From positions 5,111,001 through 5,175,000 of the forward strand of contig NC_092670.1 of assembly GCF_964355755.1 (NCBI RefSeq): 64,000 nucleotides of DNA, written 5' to 3'. The stretch is from Antedon mediterranea. Its lineage: Eukaryota; Echinodermata; Crinoidea; Comatulida; Antedonidae. Under the pieces are notes generated by a model. The model saw nothing but the letters and a program-made list of their open reading frames with translations, ran no database searches and was not told the origin of the DNA. This document shows positions 10,421 through 25,023 of this stretch, piece after piece (the first letter of the stretch is position 1; each line of letters starts with the position of its first letter). The position numbers and the translations under genes were made by a program.

Positions 10421-12954
10421 CAACATTTGTTTTGTGATATGTTTTTTATGAACCTTGACTTCTTGTTCACATGAAGTATATTATTCACTGTGGTAGACAT
10501 GCAATTTCTTGATTACCCACTGAGCGTGAAACTATGATAAAACCACACGTTTTGACCCATCATCACTATAATAGTACTTCCGTAATATGCAACTCGAAAT
10601 AGGTTGAGGATTACCACATAAGATACAATTTACGTCTAATGTTGCTCTGTTTCGATTTCTCTGTATCATTATTGACCAATTTATACTTAATACGCAGTAG
10701 TTAATAATATTAACGGCATTAATGGGTGTACAGAAGTGATAATGAGGTTAGTATACGTACTTCAGTGATAAATCATGTTATAGAGAACGTCTTTATTTGG
10801 AGAGCAAGATCAGCAAATAAGATCGTATGCACAGTAGTGTATATAATGTTCATACTGTACATAACACTACACTGACCTCGACATTTCAAAATATCAGTAT
10901 TATCGTCATTCAATAATTATAGCTGCAATAATAATGCAATTTTCAGTTTTTAAATGATTTTATTGGTTAAAAAGCATAGAATTTACAAGATAACAGCAAG
11001 ATGGAGAATTAACGTGGGTAGATCGCTTTGGGCTTTATTTTTAAACAAACCTTTTCTTATTAAAGATGTCGAAGTATAACATAACACTATTCTATTTGGT
11101 TTAACATTCAAATATTTTGGTTTACATCGCAATTCTCAACATTTCTTTGATTTATCCTATGAATTCCTGTTTAGCACACATGTTTGTTCTTTCTACAAAG
11201 TAACGATGATTGTGGGGGGTTGGTGGTTTTAATTTTTTATTCATAGAGAATTGAACAAGATTAATAGTTCCAAACATTGTGTATATAGTTATGCTAAACT
11301 TAATTTGAATACAAGTAATTGAATTGGATCTGTAGTTGGCGTTGTGGGTTTTTCTTAGAGGCTTACAGGTGTCAAAATATATCTGCTTTCTTCATTGATT
11401 GCAATTAGGTAGGATAAAAAGGATGTAAGGAATACCCACAAAGATCAAAAGATTAAATAACCTTTTAAAATCAAAGGACGGAGCATGGACGGATCATCGG
11501 TGATGAAGAGAGACTTCTAATGAATATGGAAATACCATTACAGTATTTGAATCACATGACCCATCCATTACATAAATCATATGGAAGAATATTGCAAGTT
11601 TTAATATATTTTATTAAAATGCATGTTCTGAGTTCTCAATATTTGTGATTGTACTGTAATATCCCAAGAACTTTACACAAGACTGTATATTGTAAATGCG
11701 TTTTAATGGATGAAATTTTTAATATCTAACATTATCATTTTGCCAAACATTTTGTTGATTAAAAAAAAAATCATTTTTTACATTTTAAATATTTCGATTG
11801 CACGACGACAGGGTACCAAGGACTAGCCTACGTCACGCATTAAGTGTGTTAGAATAACTTCCGCGGATTAACCTTTCGATAACTATTTTGGTTACTAAAC
11901 ATTACATTGTTCTATTGCCGTGTAATATAACTATATTAAATAGAACATGTACCGTGTAATAGAACTAAACACTGCACGGCACGTGATACGAATTAACCAA
12001 TCAAATAATAAGATTACATCAAATTAAATTATTGAACATTGTGTATGAGATTGCGATCTAGTTTTTTTTACTTGTTATTAATGGTATTAATCATTTTCTC
12101 TATTGTTAAATCTGAGCAGAATTATTTTCGGCGTAGTAATTGTTGAAATGTACTGTATATACTAATTTAAAATTATCTTGTTAGAAATTTCTCCTATAAA
12201 TTAAATAAATCAATTCTTTGTTCTCTTACCTGGATTCAATTAATTATATTAATCAAATTCTGTAATATTATGTCGCAATTTATGCACATACGCATTGCAT
12301 GACAGGTGCTAAACAAATTGCACCATTTCTCTCTGTAGCAAGAATGTATTCACGGTGTTTTAATTAGATAAATCAGGGAAGAGTGCAATTTACTCTTCCT
12401 TGGATAAATCTTGTAGTTTAGAAGGCCTATTATTAAAAGGTTGCACAACATCTATCCCTAACATACCGCGGACAATAAAAATAAATCAATTAATAAAATA
12501 GTAGTAGACCTATAAACGATTCCTCTCTAAAAGTGTGAGTTTTGGGTCATTGACTTAATAAAAACATTGTCACTTTGGGTCCTGCGTACTTGCCCTATCA
12601 AGTTTGTCACCATCATTATATGCGTCTTAGACTCATATTACTTGTTGTACTTACAACGTACTGTTTCCAATTAACTTCATGTAATTACTGTAACAATCTT
12701 ACTTTTTTATTATCAACATAAATGTCTCTAAAGATTTCTAAAGGTATACAATTTCTTTTCCTGAACTATGATATCGAATTGTCTCAAATATAAATTTATT
12801 TCTTAATCTGTACGTTTAGCGGCTTGATACAAAACTGTATTGGTAGCTAAACAATAACATGAGTAACTATAAAACTATTATGGTTTCCATAAACCACCGT
12901 TTTATTAGGCCTAAAGAAATATTGTATGCTGCAATTCTAGAAAGAGCTTATTAT
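10421..12954. other. Unassigned AT-rich DNA with one short hairpin
   Basis: No gene recognised. Contains an imperfect palindrome at 12375-12401 that belongs to a small dispersed set described separately. Confidence 0.4.
12375..12401. repeat. Short dispersed hairpin, copy 1
   Basis: AGGGAAGAGT (12375-12384) and ACTCTTCCTT (12392-12401) form a 10-bp stem with one mismatch and a 7-base loop. Similar hairpins occur at 15089-15119 and 36317-36348. Confidence 0.55.
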
Positions 12955-13612
12955 AAAAAGGTCTGTATTGATGATAAACTTACCTGGCCTGATCATATTA
13001 ATTGTCTCCTCACAATATGGTTACTATAACTAGATTTTCTTTTCTTTAAACTTTATCTCTCATTCTTTGAATATGCAGCATTGTTTGTTAAATCGTTTGA
13101 TTAAGGAGTTGTACAACTTTCTAAACTTCACAATTGTGGAGCGAGAATTGTACATAATGAACACTTAGTGGGGATAGCACTTTATGAAAAACAATATGTG
13201 ACCTAAACCGTTACTTTATTCAACTTTGTTGTCTGGATTACAAATTAGGCCTACATTTACCTAGCCTTTACATTTGTGGTAATGTCGGGAAAAACGGTTG
13301 AAAGTACACATTGAGATAATAACTAATTTCGTAGGAGATAATCACAGAAGACAAACCAACAAATACTTGTCATTCGTCCAAATAATGACGCGTACCTTTT
13401 ATCCATTATTGCCAATGTCATATTATATTGATGTATTAAATCTAACTGTTTTTCTCTAGTTTCAGTATATACAAATACAGGCCTATGAATGTAAACATTT
13501 ACATGTGTATTGAAGATTTTTTTTATTATTCTGTTGATGAAGCAAGCCTACTGTTTCTCACTCTGACCTGAAATGAAGGGTCATCTGAAAATAAAATTTT
13601 GATTTTGATTTG
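12955..13612 (+). mobile_element. Decayed LINE (CR1/jockey-like) 3' region
   Basis: Broken frames retain two signatures of the post-RT region of CR1/jockey-type LINEs: VCIDDKLTWPDHI (12961-12999) and VQLSKLHNCGARIVHNE (13110-13160), which resembles the family's LQKLQNRAARI motif. The sequence ends in a typical 3' tail, TCTGAAAATAAAATTTTGAT, with (ATTTTG)n at 13582-13612. There are many stops and indels, so it is dead. Confidence 0.6.
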
Positions 13613-16600
13613 TACCTGTCTTTCAACTATTTGCAAAATTATTTATTAAAACAGTCTTGTTTTTTTTATTGGTAGATTTAATCTCCAGATTTATCGTTTT
13701 AAAGATTTTGTGGTTTATTTTACACAATGAAACAGCTTTTAATAGAACAGACAATTTAGCGTTACAAATCTTTTTAAATACATAATCATATTTAAAGATT
13801 TTATCATTTTTCGACCCATAAAACACCGTAATCAATAACTAATTTACTGTTTTTCTCATAAGTGTAATTCATGCTTCATTAAAACAAAGATGAGGGTTGA
13901 ACACGATAGGTGTTCACTGACGTCACAATCGCGCGTGGCATAAAATTCAGTAATTAGGGCGTATTTATAAATGTCCTGTATGTGTTATGTGGTACAATCT
14001 AGGAAATTATTTTTTTTATATTTATATTTATAGAAATAGTTGAATGAAAAGATAATCAAGTTGTGTTCCATCATTAGTTTCTCATTAGCTAATTACTAAA
14101 TTGTCATAATCGACTACTGAAAATGTGTTTATACCATACACGCCCACGCGCAGGCGCATACTAGATGTGCAGCTGTGTTGTGTAATGGATTATTGGTGTG
14201 AATTTTCTTGATTTACCACAATGATGCGGCAATGACTTACAGTGGTAATTCAATGGAATTGCCTTTCACAGTTCAACATGGTTAGGATATAATTTGAACA
14301 AGATCGTTTGAATCTGTTACAAAGTACCCTAATTTGTTCAGTATAAACAAACGTCAATCGAGGGTTTGCGGCAATTTGTTTCATATATATCTTACAGATT
14401 TTTTCAGGTTTACCGTACTGTTTCATTTTAGAATTTATGCTTTTAACTTTTTCAACAATAAAAATATTCAGTTATGATCGTATCATCATAATGTGACGTA
14501 ACGATATAGCATGGTATGCTTGTTACATGTTCCAACTAATATATCATACATCTACATATATACAGTATATATAAATTATGCTTAATTCTGACAGGCAGAA
14601 TGGAAAAGCTCCGCCTTTGAAACCTACCTCATCTATCTCGGATGTACCGCGAAACGTAGATGTGATAACATTAGTCCACACAATTACGATAATGTTATGT
14701 TTCATATTTCTATAAAGGGTTTTAAAACAAAATTTCTGATTTCATCGGTAGATTTTAACCGTACGCGGTAGAAGTAATTTCCGGGTTCACGGTCAGTTTC
14801 AAAAGATGTTTCAACTAAAAAATGTATTAATTATACCAATTTTAATTAGGATGGTATTTATTTGAATGCCTTTTCATATATTTTAGAGGAATGTATTTGA
14901 TTATAAATGTTACCATATTATTACAACTAAAAAATTAAACGTATCCCTCGAATAAGCATCTCCCTCAAATGAACTCCGCCTCACCACCTCCGCCCTATAA
15001 GGGCCCTACCAAACAATAAACACTCTATACTTTAGAATGTTATTAATCATCTAAGACATTGTGAAACAGAGTAGGTTTAGTTTTACCAGGGAAGAGTTAC
15101 ATTATAATTTAACTCTTCCATTTGGCGTTACAACTCTCTTGATCCCCGTAACTTTAACGATCGGCAATAAAAAATGTCCGGAAATCATAATATTCTATCC
15201 CTACACTTCTCCCTAGAGGAGGAGCGAGCGAAGCGAGCTCTCACCCTCTAGTATTAATAATTGTTTACATTACACAAATGCCTGCAAATTATGGCATTTG
15301 TTTTTAGGCCTAAATCATTAGGAAACGAAGAGTATTTTGGCGGAATACCGTATCGTTAAACTAAAGTTTCCCGTCCAATAGACGTCTGATTGTGGAAGTC
15401 TGGGGTAAAAAAAATAATATTGTTCAAAATCTATATCCGAATGGTTGGTTATATGGCCAATAAAAGGGAGTCATTTTAAAACAGCACAAGTTTTGGTTAT
15501 TACGGGTTAGGGTGAGATAAAGTAAAACATTTCTGATTAGTGGAATGATATAGATGTTTTTAGAGTTTCGAATGTTTTTTTAGTTTAAATTTTCTCGAAA
15601 CCTTTTTTTCTTGGCGACTTTTAATTAAATGTCAATCGCCAATATATCCGTAACAAATTGCAACATTATAATTAAATTCTCGGAATAGCGTTTTCGTTAA
15701 TAACGAAAATACTGCCATGAAAACATGCCTCTAAAACATGTTTACATGGAAAGAATAACATCCTATTTTATGAGATGGTTATCGAATAATCTACATTATG
15801 TCACACTACTCGATACATGGTCGTAGCGGTGAAAATAATAAATATGCCTACACGCGTAAAATGTAGGCCTATATTATTGTATGAAGTACAGCAATTGGAT
15901 GTTTTTAAACTTATCTTAGGCCAATAGATTTGGTTTAAAAGTATCTAGAACATACCTTGTTTCCTTCGGTTTCTGAGTATTCTAAAATGTTCAAATCACA
16001 GTAGGCACAATAGGTCAGCAGTGTATTTTATTATAGCTATTCTTATTATGCCTTGTTGTATATCTGCCACGCTCTATTTACCTCTTTTTATGAGAGTGTT
16101 AAAAGTCATCCGCTTTCTGATGGTCCTTTGTAAGTCAGCAGATTTCACAAAACCATCGTAAAATGCACTCTTACATGTCATGCATTTAGAGAAGCTAATG
16201 ACAAATTATTGACCACTCAGATTGCAAGATTCCTCTCGATCAAACAGACTGCCGCGTATGATGAGTCACATACCTGTCAGTCAGCCCAAACAACGGAACT
16301 TCCCCGCCGGCTCCACGTGTTACCAAGACATTTCTTTTACATAGTTCCAAGCTGCAAATTAGTCTGAAATAGAAAACATTTCAAAAGTCAGGCTTGTTAG
16401 GAAGGCGGGATATATTTTAAAAGGTCCGTCAAGTAGGCCTACTCTCCTAACTAGCTAAACTTCGTGTCCAACAAGGGTGCTTATACATTTCTTTATTAAG
16501 AATTCTTTAACTTCAACTTAATATATATGTGTACTGGTTTTTTAAATAAAAAGTTCTTGTGAATAAAAAAGCTATATCAAAATGCTGTTGACCTTTTTAT

Positions 16601-16989
16601 TTAAAATTTTAGTAAACAAAGTACGGTATTACTGACGAATCTATTTAATGGTTTCTGGCTAATGAACTTATAGGTAGTTAAATCTTTTAAATATTATTAT
16701 TTTCTTCTATCTCCTATATATAATATATAATTATATTTTGTAACCCTTAGGCACTTAAAGCTTTCTCCGGGATTAAAGGCGAATCTACTGTAAGTATAGG
16801 AAACTCTCTCTTCGTCGAAATCAATACTGAATTATGATATTTTCCGGTTCAACTCATCAGCTAACGTCACCAAGTTACTGAACAAAACAACAAAGTAGAT
16901 TAGGTATGAAATCTACAATCTTAACTTAAGCTGATATTTACTTAAAGCGACTTTCACTCGTACCACAGCTGTCATTTTGTTTACAATAC
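13613..16989. other. Unassigned AT-rich DNA
   Basis: No gene recognised. Contains a hairpin of the GGGAAGAGT set (15089-15119) and a GC-rich imperfect palindrome at 15212-15253. The minus-strand open frame at 13623-13835 is Lys/Asn/Phe-rich and looks like chance. Confidence 0.4.
15089..15119. repeat. Short dispersed hairpin, copy 2
   Basis: GGAAGAGTT (15090-15098) pairs perfectly with AACTCTTCC (15111-15119) across a 12-base loop. The preceding bases ACCAGG resemble TCCAGG before copy 3. Confidence 0.55.
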
Positions 16990-17215
16990 CCATGCAAACA
17001 TTGGGTAACCAACCATTGGTGTCAATTCCACTTATTCTCATCATTATTATAACCATTAAATATTATTATTATGTATCAGCATCAACATCACTATCAATAC
17101 CACCATTACTATCATCGTCATCATCACTATCAATACCACCACCATTATCATCATTATCATCATCGTCATCATCACTATCAACACCACCACCAAGTCACCA
17201 ACATGTTATCGAACC
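16990..17215 (+). repeat. CAT/CAC trinucleotide-rich microsatellite
   Basis: Impure (CAT)n/(CAC)n with ATC-phase interruptions, densest at 17085-17195. It causes overlapping low-complexity open frames (Ser-rich or His/Tyr-rich) that are not credible genes. Confidence 0.8.
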
Positions 17216-20204
17216 AATACCAATACCACATTGCTAACCTCCAGATCTCTCTTCGGAGATCCCATCTTGTGAATTTGAACGACGAAGTGTTCATAGTCGG
17301 ATTTGAACCATGCCATGTAGACCCATTGACCTAATAATAATATTGTATAATTACAGGCAGCATTCGGGGTTGGATCTCGGTCGGAACCTTTTCTTATTAG
17401 TGACCGTTCTTTATGTATTATTTTATTTCCATTCACTTATTGTCAGTTTGTATCTTTTTATATTAACTTGATTGACTCTCTCAGTTTTCGTTCACAGTTT
17501 ATAAATCCATTAATTTTCAGTATATCATTTTAAAGTGTGTCTATGTCTGAAAAATGTGTATGTTATTTATGTTAATAGGCCTATACATTTAGAATATGGC
17601 ATCATTAACTTGACGTTGAGTTTCCTGTAAAACAATATCTATCCTTATGACATAGTTTATCGTCATTACTTTTCGTTTGGATGGGGATTAGTCTCTTTTA
17701 ATGTAATTCAAAATTAACCTGCATTTTATTAAAGTATTCAGTATTAAGGGTAACCACACCTGTTTGTTATCGGTTTTAATCTTTGACCGCATTGCTAAGA
17801 TAGGTGTTCCAAAGTTAAGCATATAATAAACAGAACTTCTAACAAGAAACGACACAATCAGATTCAAAACATATACTGAATTTTTACATTATTTGTTCAT
17901 AAAATAATCCAGAAATCATCGATTAAGTACTAACTATCTATTCTCAAATTTCCTAATAAAACGGGATGTTCTACTACTTTGCATATTTCTATTCTGCTGA
18001 AATAATCTGTTTATCAATTACAAAGTGTCAACGGACCTTAACGTCTGAAAGGAATACGATGGAATCTAAACACAGACCATAAAAAGCATCCGCCTTGTAC
18101 GTTTTCTAGAACGTTAACAATAAAGAACTTTAACTAAATTGGATTGATTGATTAACTTTTGGATTTTTGCAACAGAGATCAGTCTCGAGATCAGTCTCGA
18201 GATCAGTATGACACAATTCAACCATACCGTAGTACAGTAGTAACGGAACACTCTGGAAAGTTAAGGAAATCATGCAACATGTGGTCTTACGCTAACATAA
18301 ATACAATGGATCCTTGGTGACATTTAGTAATAGAGTTGGCTTGAGGTTCTCGGACCTACCACCAGAGCGCTCAAATCTACACCGGAGCCCTCGAATCTAC
18401 TTCTTTTCAGAAGGTTACTCGATCCGGTCCTCTGGTATAATTATGTTCTGGGCCCTGCTGTTCTTACTAACTTAATACATCATCTTAAAGGAGGTTTGGC
18501 GGGCAACCTTTGAACACAATGTTTTTCGGTACTATTAATTTTGTTGCCATTCTAAATTGCCCATCTACAGTATTAATATACGATTTACAACATTTATTGG
18601 AAAAAAACAATTTAAATATTGTTGCTAAGGTTGTTCAGACAACGTATTATTATCGTCTGTCTGTCCGTTAGTTTCCACACAATACTGCTTTTACCTTTCA
18701 ACCAAAATAAACATTGGGTCCGGTAATTATAATAGATTTTCTGCCGCTAATGGTGATCGAGTGTATTTAGGCTTCATATTTAAATTTAAAAGTTAAGTTT
18801 TGATTAGTAATTGAATGTCATTGTTTGTATTTTGGGAGTTCAGCTTATCACGTGTTTGGCTAGACCTGGTTCCTTGAGATCTCACCAGAGCAAGTCATCT
18901 TTCATTCACTTAAAACCACCACGCCTAATGTTGTTAAAGTTCATATTCACGGCTTTAATATTTCTTTAACCAACATGAACACTGTCACCATGAATTAACT
19001 TATGACGAAAATAAATAGGTAGTATGTAAAAATTCAACAAAATATGATCCCCATCATCGTAGTCATCTTCATCTTCATCATAATTAAAATAATATATATA
19101 TACATATTTATATGGATTTAATCATTCCTAAACTTTATAGTAAACTAGGTGATTATGATTATGCAAGCGCTGTCTCAGCAAACCATTATAAGATTATAAA
19201 TTATACTCTAATTTCATGGTAGGCTTAGATTTGATTTTTTTTTGCCTCTGAATATTTCAACTTTGTTATTTCATATGGTGAAATTACAGTATCTTTTGCA
19301 AACCATGTTTCGTCTTTTAGACCAACTAAAATTGTTTTCTTTCGATAAATAGATAAAACCACAGTTTCTGTAAAAACTATAGATTGTCTTTACAAACTAT
19401 AGAGGTTACCTTTTGAAAAAGTCTAACCATGGGTTGTCTTTTAAAAATCATGGCTGTGTTTGTTTTCTTCAAAAGACAAACTGTGTAAAAGAAAATAGTT
19501 ACAGGCTGTGTGGCCGACGACGCCCCGTATCCAGGCAAGTTATTCTTGGTACTTTGGTGAAGACGATCTATCATTGCCATATTCCAATAACCGCAAGAGG
19601 AAAAATTGCAGTTATATTAAAAATAACTAATGGCTTATTTTGTTACGATTACTAAATATAAACGTTAAAGAAGTTATAAAGTTAGGCTGATACAATGGGA
19701 AAAGAGATAGTACATTATGATTGGCATAAACTGTAGGCCTCTCACTTGTTTCCGCCGGAACAATATCCTTAGATCGGCCGGATTAATTGTGTGGTACCAG
19801 TACCATGAACATACAAAACTTGAATAGCGGAAATTGTTCAAATAATCTAGGATACTAATGTTTGAAAATGTAGATTGTATTAATTCTATGGAGATGTAGT
19901 TTCCAATATTGGAATACAGACATTTACGTTATGTCATTTGTATCCGTGTAAGTCACGGTGGGTTTATACAGCCATCCTTGGCTAATCTATCGTTGCTATC
20001 TATTAGGCCTAATTATTACTTGACAGTTTTGTCGTATTCTTTTTTATTAAAACAAGTGTACAACATGACACCATTACACGCACGGATAACTATAACGAAT
20101 AACAATCTAAAATAACCTTAAAAAATTTTCACACTGAACTTAAAAGTACAAAAAAAACACATTTATTCATTAAGGCATATGGAAATCATGAGGTTTCTTA
20201 AAGT
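17216..20204. other. Unassigned AT-rich DNA with minor repeats
   Basis: Contains a 12-bp tandem repeat (GAGATCAGTCTC, about three copies, 18175-18208) and a stretch at 19295-19510 with several near-inverted copies of GTCTTTT plus AACCATGG-like words. No gene recognised; the overlapping open frames at 19377-19655 lie on these repeats. Confidence 0.4.
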
Positions 20205-20521
20205 TGTTTAGACTTAGAATTGTTTTGTATACCTTTTCCTGGCCAGCATTATCTTTGGGGTGCCTCTGTCTTGGTTGTTGTCTCTGAGCACCCGGTCGTC
20301 TGTGGCAAGGCAAATGTGTATCCTGCTCCTTTGTTTGGTCACCTAGGTAGGGGTACGGGACCGCGACAGAATGACAACGGATGGGGACCCTCCAAAGAAG
20401 TTGCATTTTATTTGCCAGGAATTTGTATGATTTATTTCTTTTTTATTTTTAAATGCGCCTTGAGCACTCTGGAGTGGTATGTGCGCTATAAAAATCTTAT
20501 TATTATTATTATTATTATTAC
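20205..20521 (+). mobile_element. Retroelement 3' end with (ATT)n tail
   Basis: It ends in CTTGAGCACTCTGGAGTGGT, then GCGCTATAAAAATCTTATT and a (TTA)n tail at 20496-20521. The GCGCTATA-AAAT plus microsatellite ending is shared with the L2/CR1-like copy at 3613-3895. The 5' limit is uncertain. The open frames on both strands here (20170-20406, 20220-20603) read through the element. It could be a LINE 3' UTR or a SINE that borrowed the LINE tail. Confidence 0.65.
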
Positions 20522-21278
20522 AATAGTACGTACAGGCTTAGAGCTGTGGCACTTTACATGCATATTTAGGAGTGATAACTTTCAAAGACGTACAAATAAA
20601 TAAATAACACATTTCTCCTTGGGCACATGCATACAATTATGACGGCGACAATATTTATATGAATGAATTCAACAATTTAAATTTTTTAGAAAACAAGATC
20701 TTCGGATTTGGATATAAGCAGCAGTGTACAGAAAACATGTAGTAATATACGATGATACTGCTTATCAATGTCAATGGTTGATGCTAATTGTCTGTATGCA
20801 CTAATCAGTGATTCTTAAATCCATTAAAAACAATCGATTAGGCCTATCTGTAAATCTTCTCATCTTAGTGTCTATATTTACCTAATAGTCCTACGCATTG
20901 TAATGAAAACTTCAATTAAAGTGTCAACTTTATTTACCGAAATAACAAATAAGTCGTTCGGTATTGTAAATAATGAATGCGTGTGTACAGGTCACCCACA
21001 GAACGCCATTTCATACAAACTACTGGTCATTTGGGTATTTGGTCACGTTTAGTCTAAACATCGGCCACCTTAATATAAATAAAATATACTGCATATATGT
21101 AATATTATATCTATATTGGTAAATATTCTGTTTCGTATTATGAAAAAACGCGTTTTTTATGACATGTTTATATATACTTGTTTCTATTGTTTGCATATAG
21201 GACATTATCAATCAAAAAAATAAATGTGATTTGACACTAAGCTTATTATTATATGCAATTATAAATGAGTGTGGTTAC
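20522..21278. other. Unassigned AT-rich DNA
   Basis: No gene, RNA gene or repeat family recognised. Confidence 0.4.
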
Positions 21279-21490
21279 ATTGCATGCACGTGCACTTCGT
21301 ACTAGATACTTACACACGTATGAAGTCACAATTGCATGCACGTGCACTTCCTACTAGATACATACACACGTATGAAGTCACAATTGCATGCACGTGCACT
21401 TCCTACTAGATACATACACACGTATGAAGTCACAATTGCATGCACGTGCACTTCGTACTATTGATACATACACACGTATGAAGTCACAAT
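21279..21490 (+). repeat. 52-bp tandem satellite, four copies
   Basis: Four near-identical head-to-tail units (three of 52 bp, the last 54 bp with a TT insertion), each beginning ATTGCATGCACGTGCACTTC and ending TATGAAGTCACA. Each unit carries the palindrome TGCACGTGCA. The units differ by only one or a few bases, so the array is young. Confidence 0.95.
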
Positions 21491-24400
21491 AAAATAGAAT
21501 GACCAGATTGGTAAATGTTATAAACAACCCAAGTTAGCAATGTCGGTAATACTAATACTTTTTTCTTCAGTTTATAAAAAAAAGTTTTGACACACCAGAG
21601 GGCGACTTTCAATTACATTCACAATAGAGACGTGATACTGGGTTAGAAAGCTAGCTATCCGGAAAACTGATTTTTTTGTGTTAAATTTATTTGGATTACG
21701 TCACCATCTTTATATATTTGACGAAGTTGGTGACGGATATTAAAACACTCATCATAATTATGAAATAATTTGTAGAAGTAACAAGAACCACGGCTCTTCA
21801 AGCAATTAGGGTAATGAATTATTGTTATTATCTGCTAATATCTGTAATTTTCTTGCATGCGACTAAAAAGGCTAATGCTTGTTAATATTTATTTTAGTAG
21901 AATTCGGGGTCATTCGTGATTCGAAACTCTTAAAGATTTAAAGAAAATCGTGTCCATCTGTCTAGTTTTTAGAGAATGATTGATTAAAGGTTTCTTGTTT
22001 AACAAAAAATGAATTATTGAAATTGAATATCTCATCCACGACGACATTACCTGATTGTGCTTGGCTATTAACTTATTTACAGATTTCTTATTTTAATTTA
22101 GGCCTACAGTATCTTACCGTTTCTCATAGGATATCTCAATCTCATGATGTCGATTTATCTAGAAATTGATATTATATAATATAAAATAAGTCGGGCTGCT
22201 TTGATTAAGATTCATAGAACAATTTATAGTCCGTATAAATGAAGAAGTCTATTTGTGATAGGCCTACTCGGCAATAAACATTTCATGACATGGTAGCCCT
22301 ATAAAATGACATTAGAATAACAATCAAACATAAAAACATCAAAGATACATACAATCGGTAGACGATATGTATGCCTTCTATAAATAAAGTCATTAAATAT
22401 ATTATAAATAACTTGACGTTTACTATTTGATACTTGTATGTCCATTGAATGTTTAATTTTTATCATGTTGTTTAAAAGGAAAAATTTTCGTTGAAATTAT
22501 TAGTTTGTACATTCGAATTATGAAGATTAATAACACATGGAATATTAAGGAAATATATTGTCCCCCTAAACATTTTTTTGTTGTTGAATATGCCATTTTA
22601 ATATCACATAATAGTTATTCACTTTGCCATCAAAAAAGTGTAATTTAAAGCAAAATATACCTACAGTAAATTGTCTAGAAGACAATGAAATTAACCATTT
22701 CTAATGTCTTTTTATTAAGTGAAATAATTATTTTTGATGATTTTTTTTTCGACAGAAGTGAATAACTTTATTAAAACTGTGCCTATTCAAAATCTTATTT
22801 TATTAATCTTTATTTGTAATGTTTTTAGGAGAAAAATACATCTTTAAACCTTTTTTCTACACAAATCCGTAATACATATTGAAGATTAAACTCTTTCCAG
22901 TACAATTCCAGTCATTTCGATATCTCATTACAGACAACCCATATCCCCTATTCAAATAAGTTTAAAACTTGTCCACTCTACAGTTACTTTTCAGTCATTG
23001 TAAAACGCTATCTAAAATAATTCTTCTTCGTAGGTGGCCAGATTTGGAAACTTATTTCACGAATGGTTTTTGAATGCTCATTGTAAATATCACAATCACT
23101 GTAAAATTCCGACACGAATTGTTTGCTTAGGTCTATGTTACTAAGACTTTCTTATACAAATGTTGTTTATTTAAACATGGAGGAAAAAATAAAACTCCAT
23201 GATTTAAACAAGCAAGAAGGCGTATATGAACTTCATGCACCGTTGATGCGGACCTATATTGCAATGATTCCCTTCAGACAAAAATATGAACAAATTGTCA
23301 TTATTTAAATAATATTACGCTGTAACTATAATTTAAAAAACTACATGGAATTACCACCGGAATAATTATAGAAAACCAACGTGTCTTATATGCTCTTCAT
23401 TTATTCAATCAACCTTGTTTTATATTATTTTTCATTAGATTGATGATGCTCGGAATTTTCTGAACTTGAACGGCTATCCTGAGCAGCCCCGCCTATGCTG
23501 TATATAGTTCAGTATGTGTATGTTCATTCCATATTTTATTAGGACTCATCGATAAGAAAGTGAAAATTAGTAATATCCTTAAGACCTCTAAGTGGAAATG
23601 TAGCAAACAAAATAACATTTGCATTTAGCTTAATCTTAATAAACAACGTAGAAGACCATTTCAAAGTTTACAGAATCTATGAGGATAGAGTGATAATTTA
23701 ACAGAATAATATGTCATAGTTAAGGCCTATAAGATAATACATTAGACAGTTGTACAAAATAAAATAATGCCTTCCTACAAATATGAACTTCACCGTAAAA
23801 CTCAGCTGTATCCTCTCGGTACATGATTATAGTGCACGTGACCAATGTTTCATTAAATACGCGGAGTGAATTTAACCAATTAGTTGAAACATTGTATTTC
23901 AAGATTTGTGAATGAATGGTTTTCACGGAATATGTTACTAACCTTGACATTTAAGCTTCATTATAACACGATCAATTTATTTCGTAAGATTCACACATTT
24001 GATCCGAATGCACCAATGTGTATATATTGATTGAATTCACATTAAGCGAAATACCATGACGATACTGGTCGTAGTAAACACATTTATTTTCTTATGAAAC
24101 ACTATTTTCTCCGACTCAGGATGAAGGAAAGATACATTTAGCTGGAATCTCAATAAAAGATTTAAAAACTAACGCATGCGCACTAAACGTATAATGGCAA
24201 CGTGCACATTTCAATTTCGACCAATCATGTCCAATGATTTTAGTATTAAGGTTGATTTGTTGAGAGGGGTGTGTGTGAAGATCTTGCTTTTAATACATGA
24301 ATTGTTTCCTTATTTAAGATTTAGTGTCTTACATGTATACGAACATGCGTATTGGTCTTAGTAGGCGTCATGCCATGTGCTGCATTGAGCCCAGTCGATG

Positions 24401-24920
24401 CCCATCCTACGTCATGTTCAATATCTAAATTTTGACGGATAATTGCGTACTATAATGCATAATTATTGTCATCAAGTCTCCATACAAAAACACGTTCAGT
24501 TGAGAACATCCAATTATGTTTATTATAAATTATTAACATCTAATTTGTGTGAGTTAGGTATATATCATTACAGTACAAATGCATTAATTAAGCGTTCTAC
24601 ACGCGATACAAACGTATTGACGACGACTCATCTTTACATAACCTTATGTTTTATAATATCAAGTAACATGTCACGAATGAATAGTTGTTATTATTCTCCA
24701 AAGATGATTACGTTGCTATTGTTATTGGACTTATATAATTATATTTTTTGCCAGTAATCTAGTCCAACTTTCGATAACAACAAGGAGATCTTTCAATGTC
24801 CATGAAGCAGCAACGTTAAAGTGTTGGTAGTGATTTATTTTGTGGGTATAGTGACACATTCACCAATTGACCCTAATTGCACATTTGGCGTTCCATATAT
24901 CTTTATTTCCCTTGATTTAC
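21491..24920. other. Unassigned AT-rich DNA
   Basis: Several open frames of 60-100 codons (23123-23308, 23720-23950, 24176-24361, 24443-24757) show no domain, and their composition is that of the flanks. No gene supported. Confidence 0.4.
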
Positions 24921-25023
24921 TCTACAGCTCCCTATGTCAGGATGTTGGTCGGTCGGTCGGTCAGTTGGTCGGTCAGTAAACACTAACTTGAGCACGCGAC
25001 TGCAGCCATGTATATGGCCTTGT
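24921..25023 (+). mobile_element. GGTC-containing dispersed repeat, copy A (5'-truncated)
   Basis: It matches the family from CTACAGCTC onward: a (GGTC)n block (24947-24974), AGTAAACACTAACTTGAG, GCACGCGACTGCAGCCATGT and the end ATGGCCTTGTT. It lacks the left AGTCGCGTGC palindrome present in other copies. Confidence 0.8.

Noticed and set aside
16977-17334. Ser-rich or His/Tyr-rich protein.
   Set aside because: Translation of a CAT/CAC microsatellite in overlapping frames.
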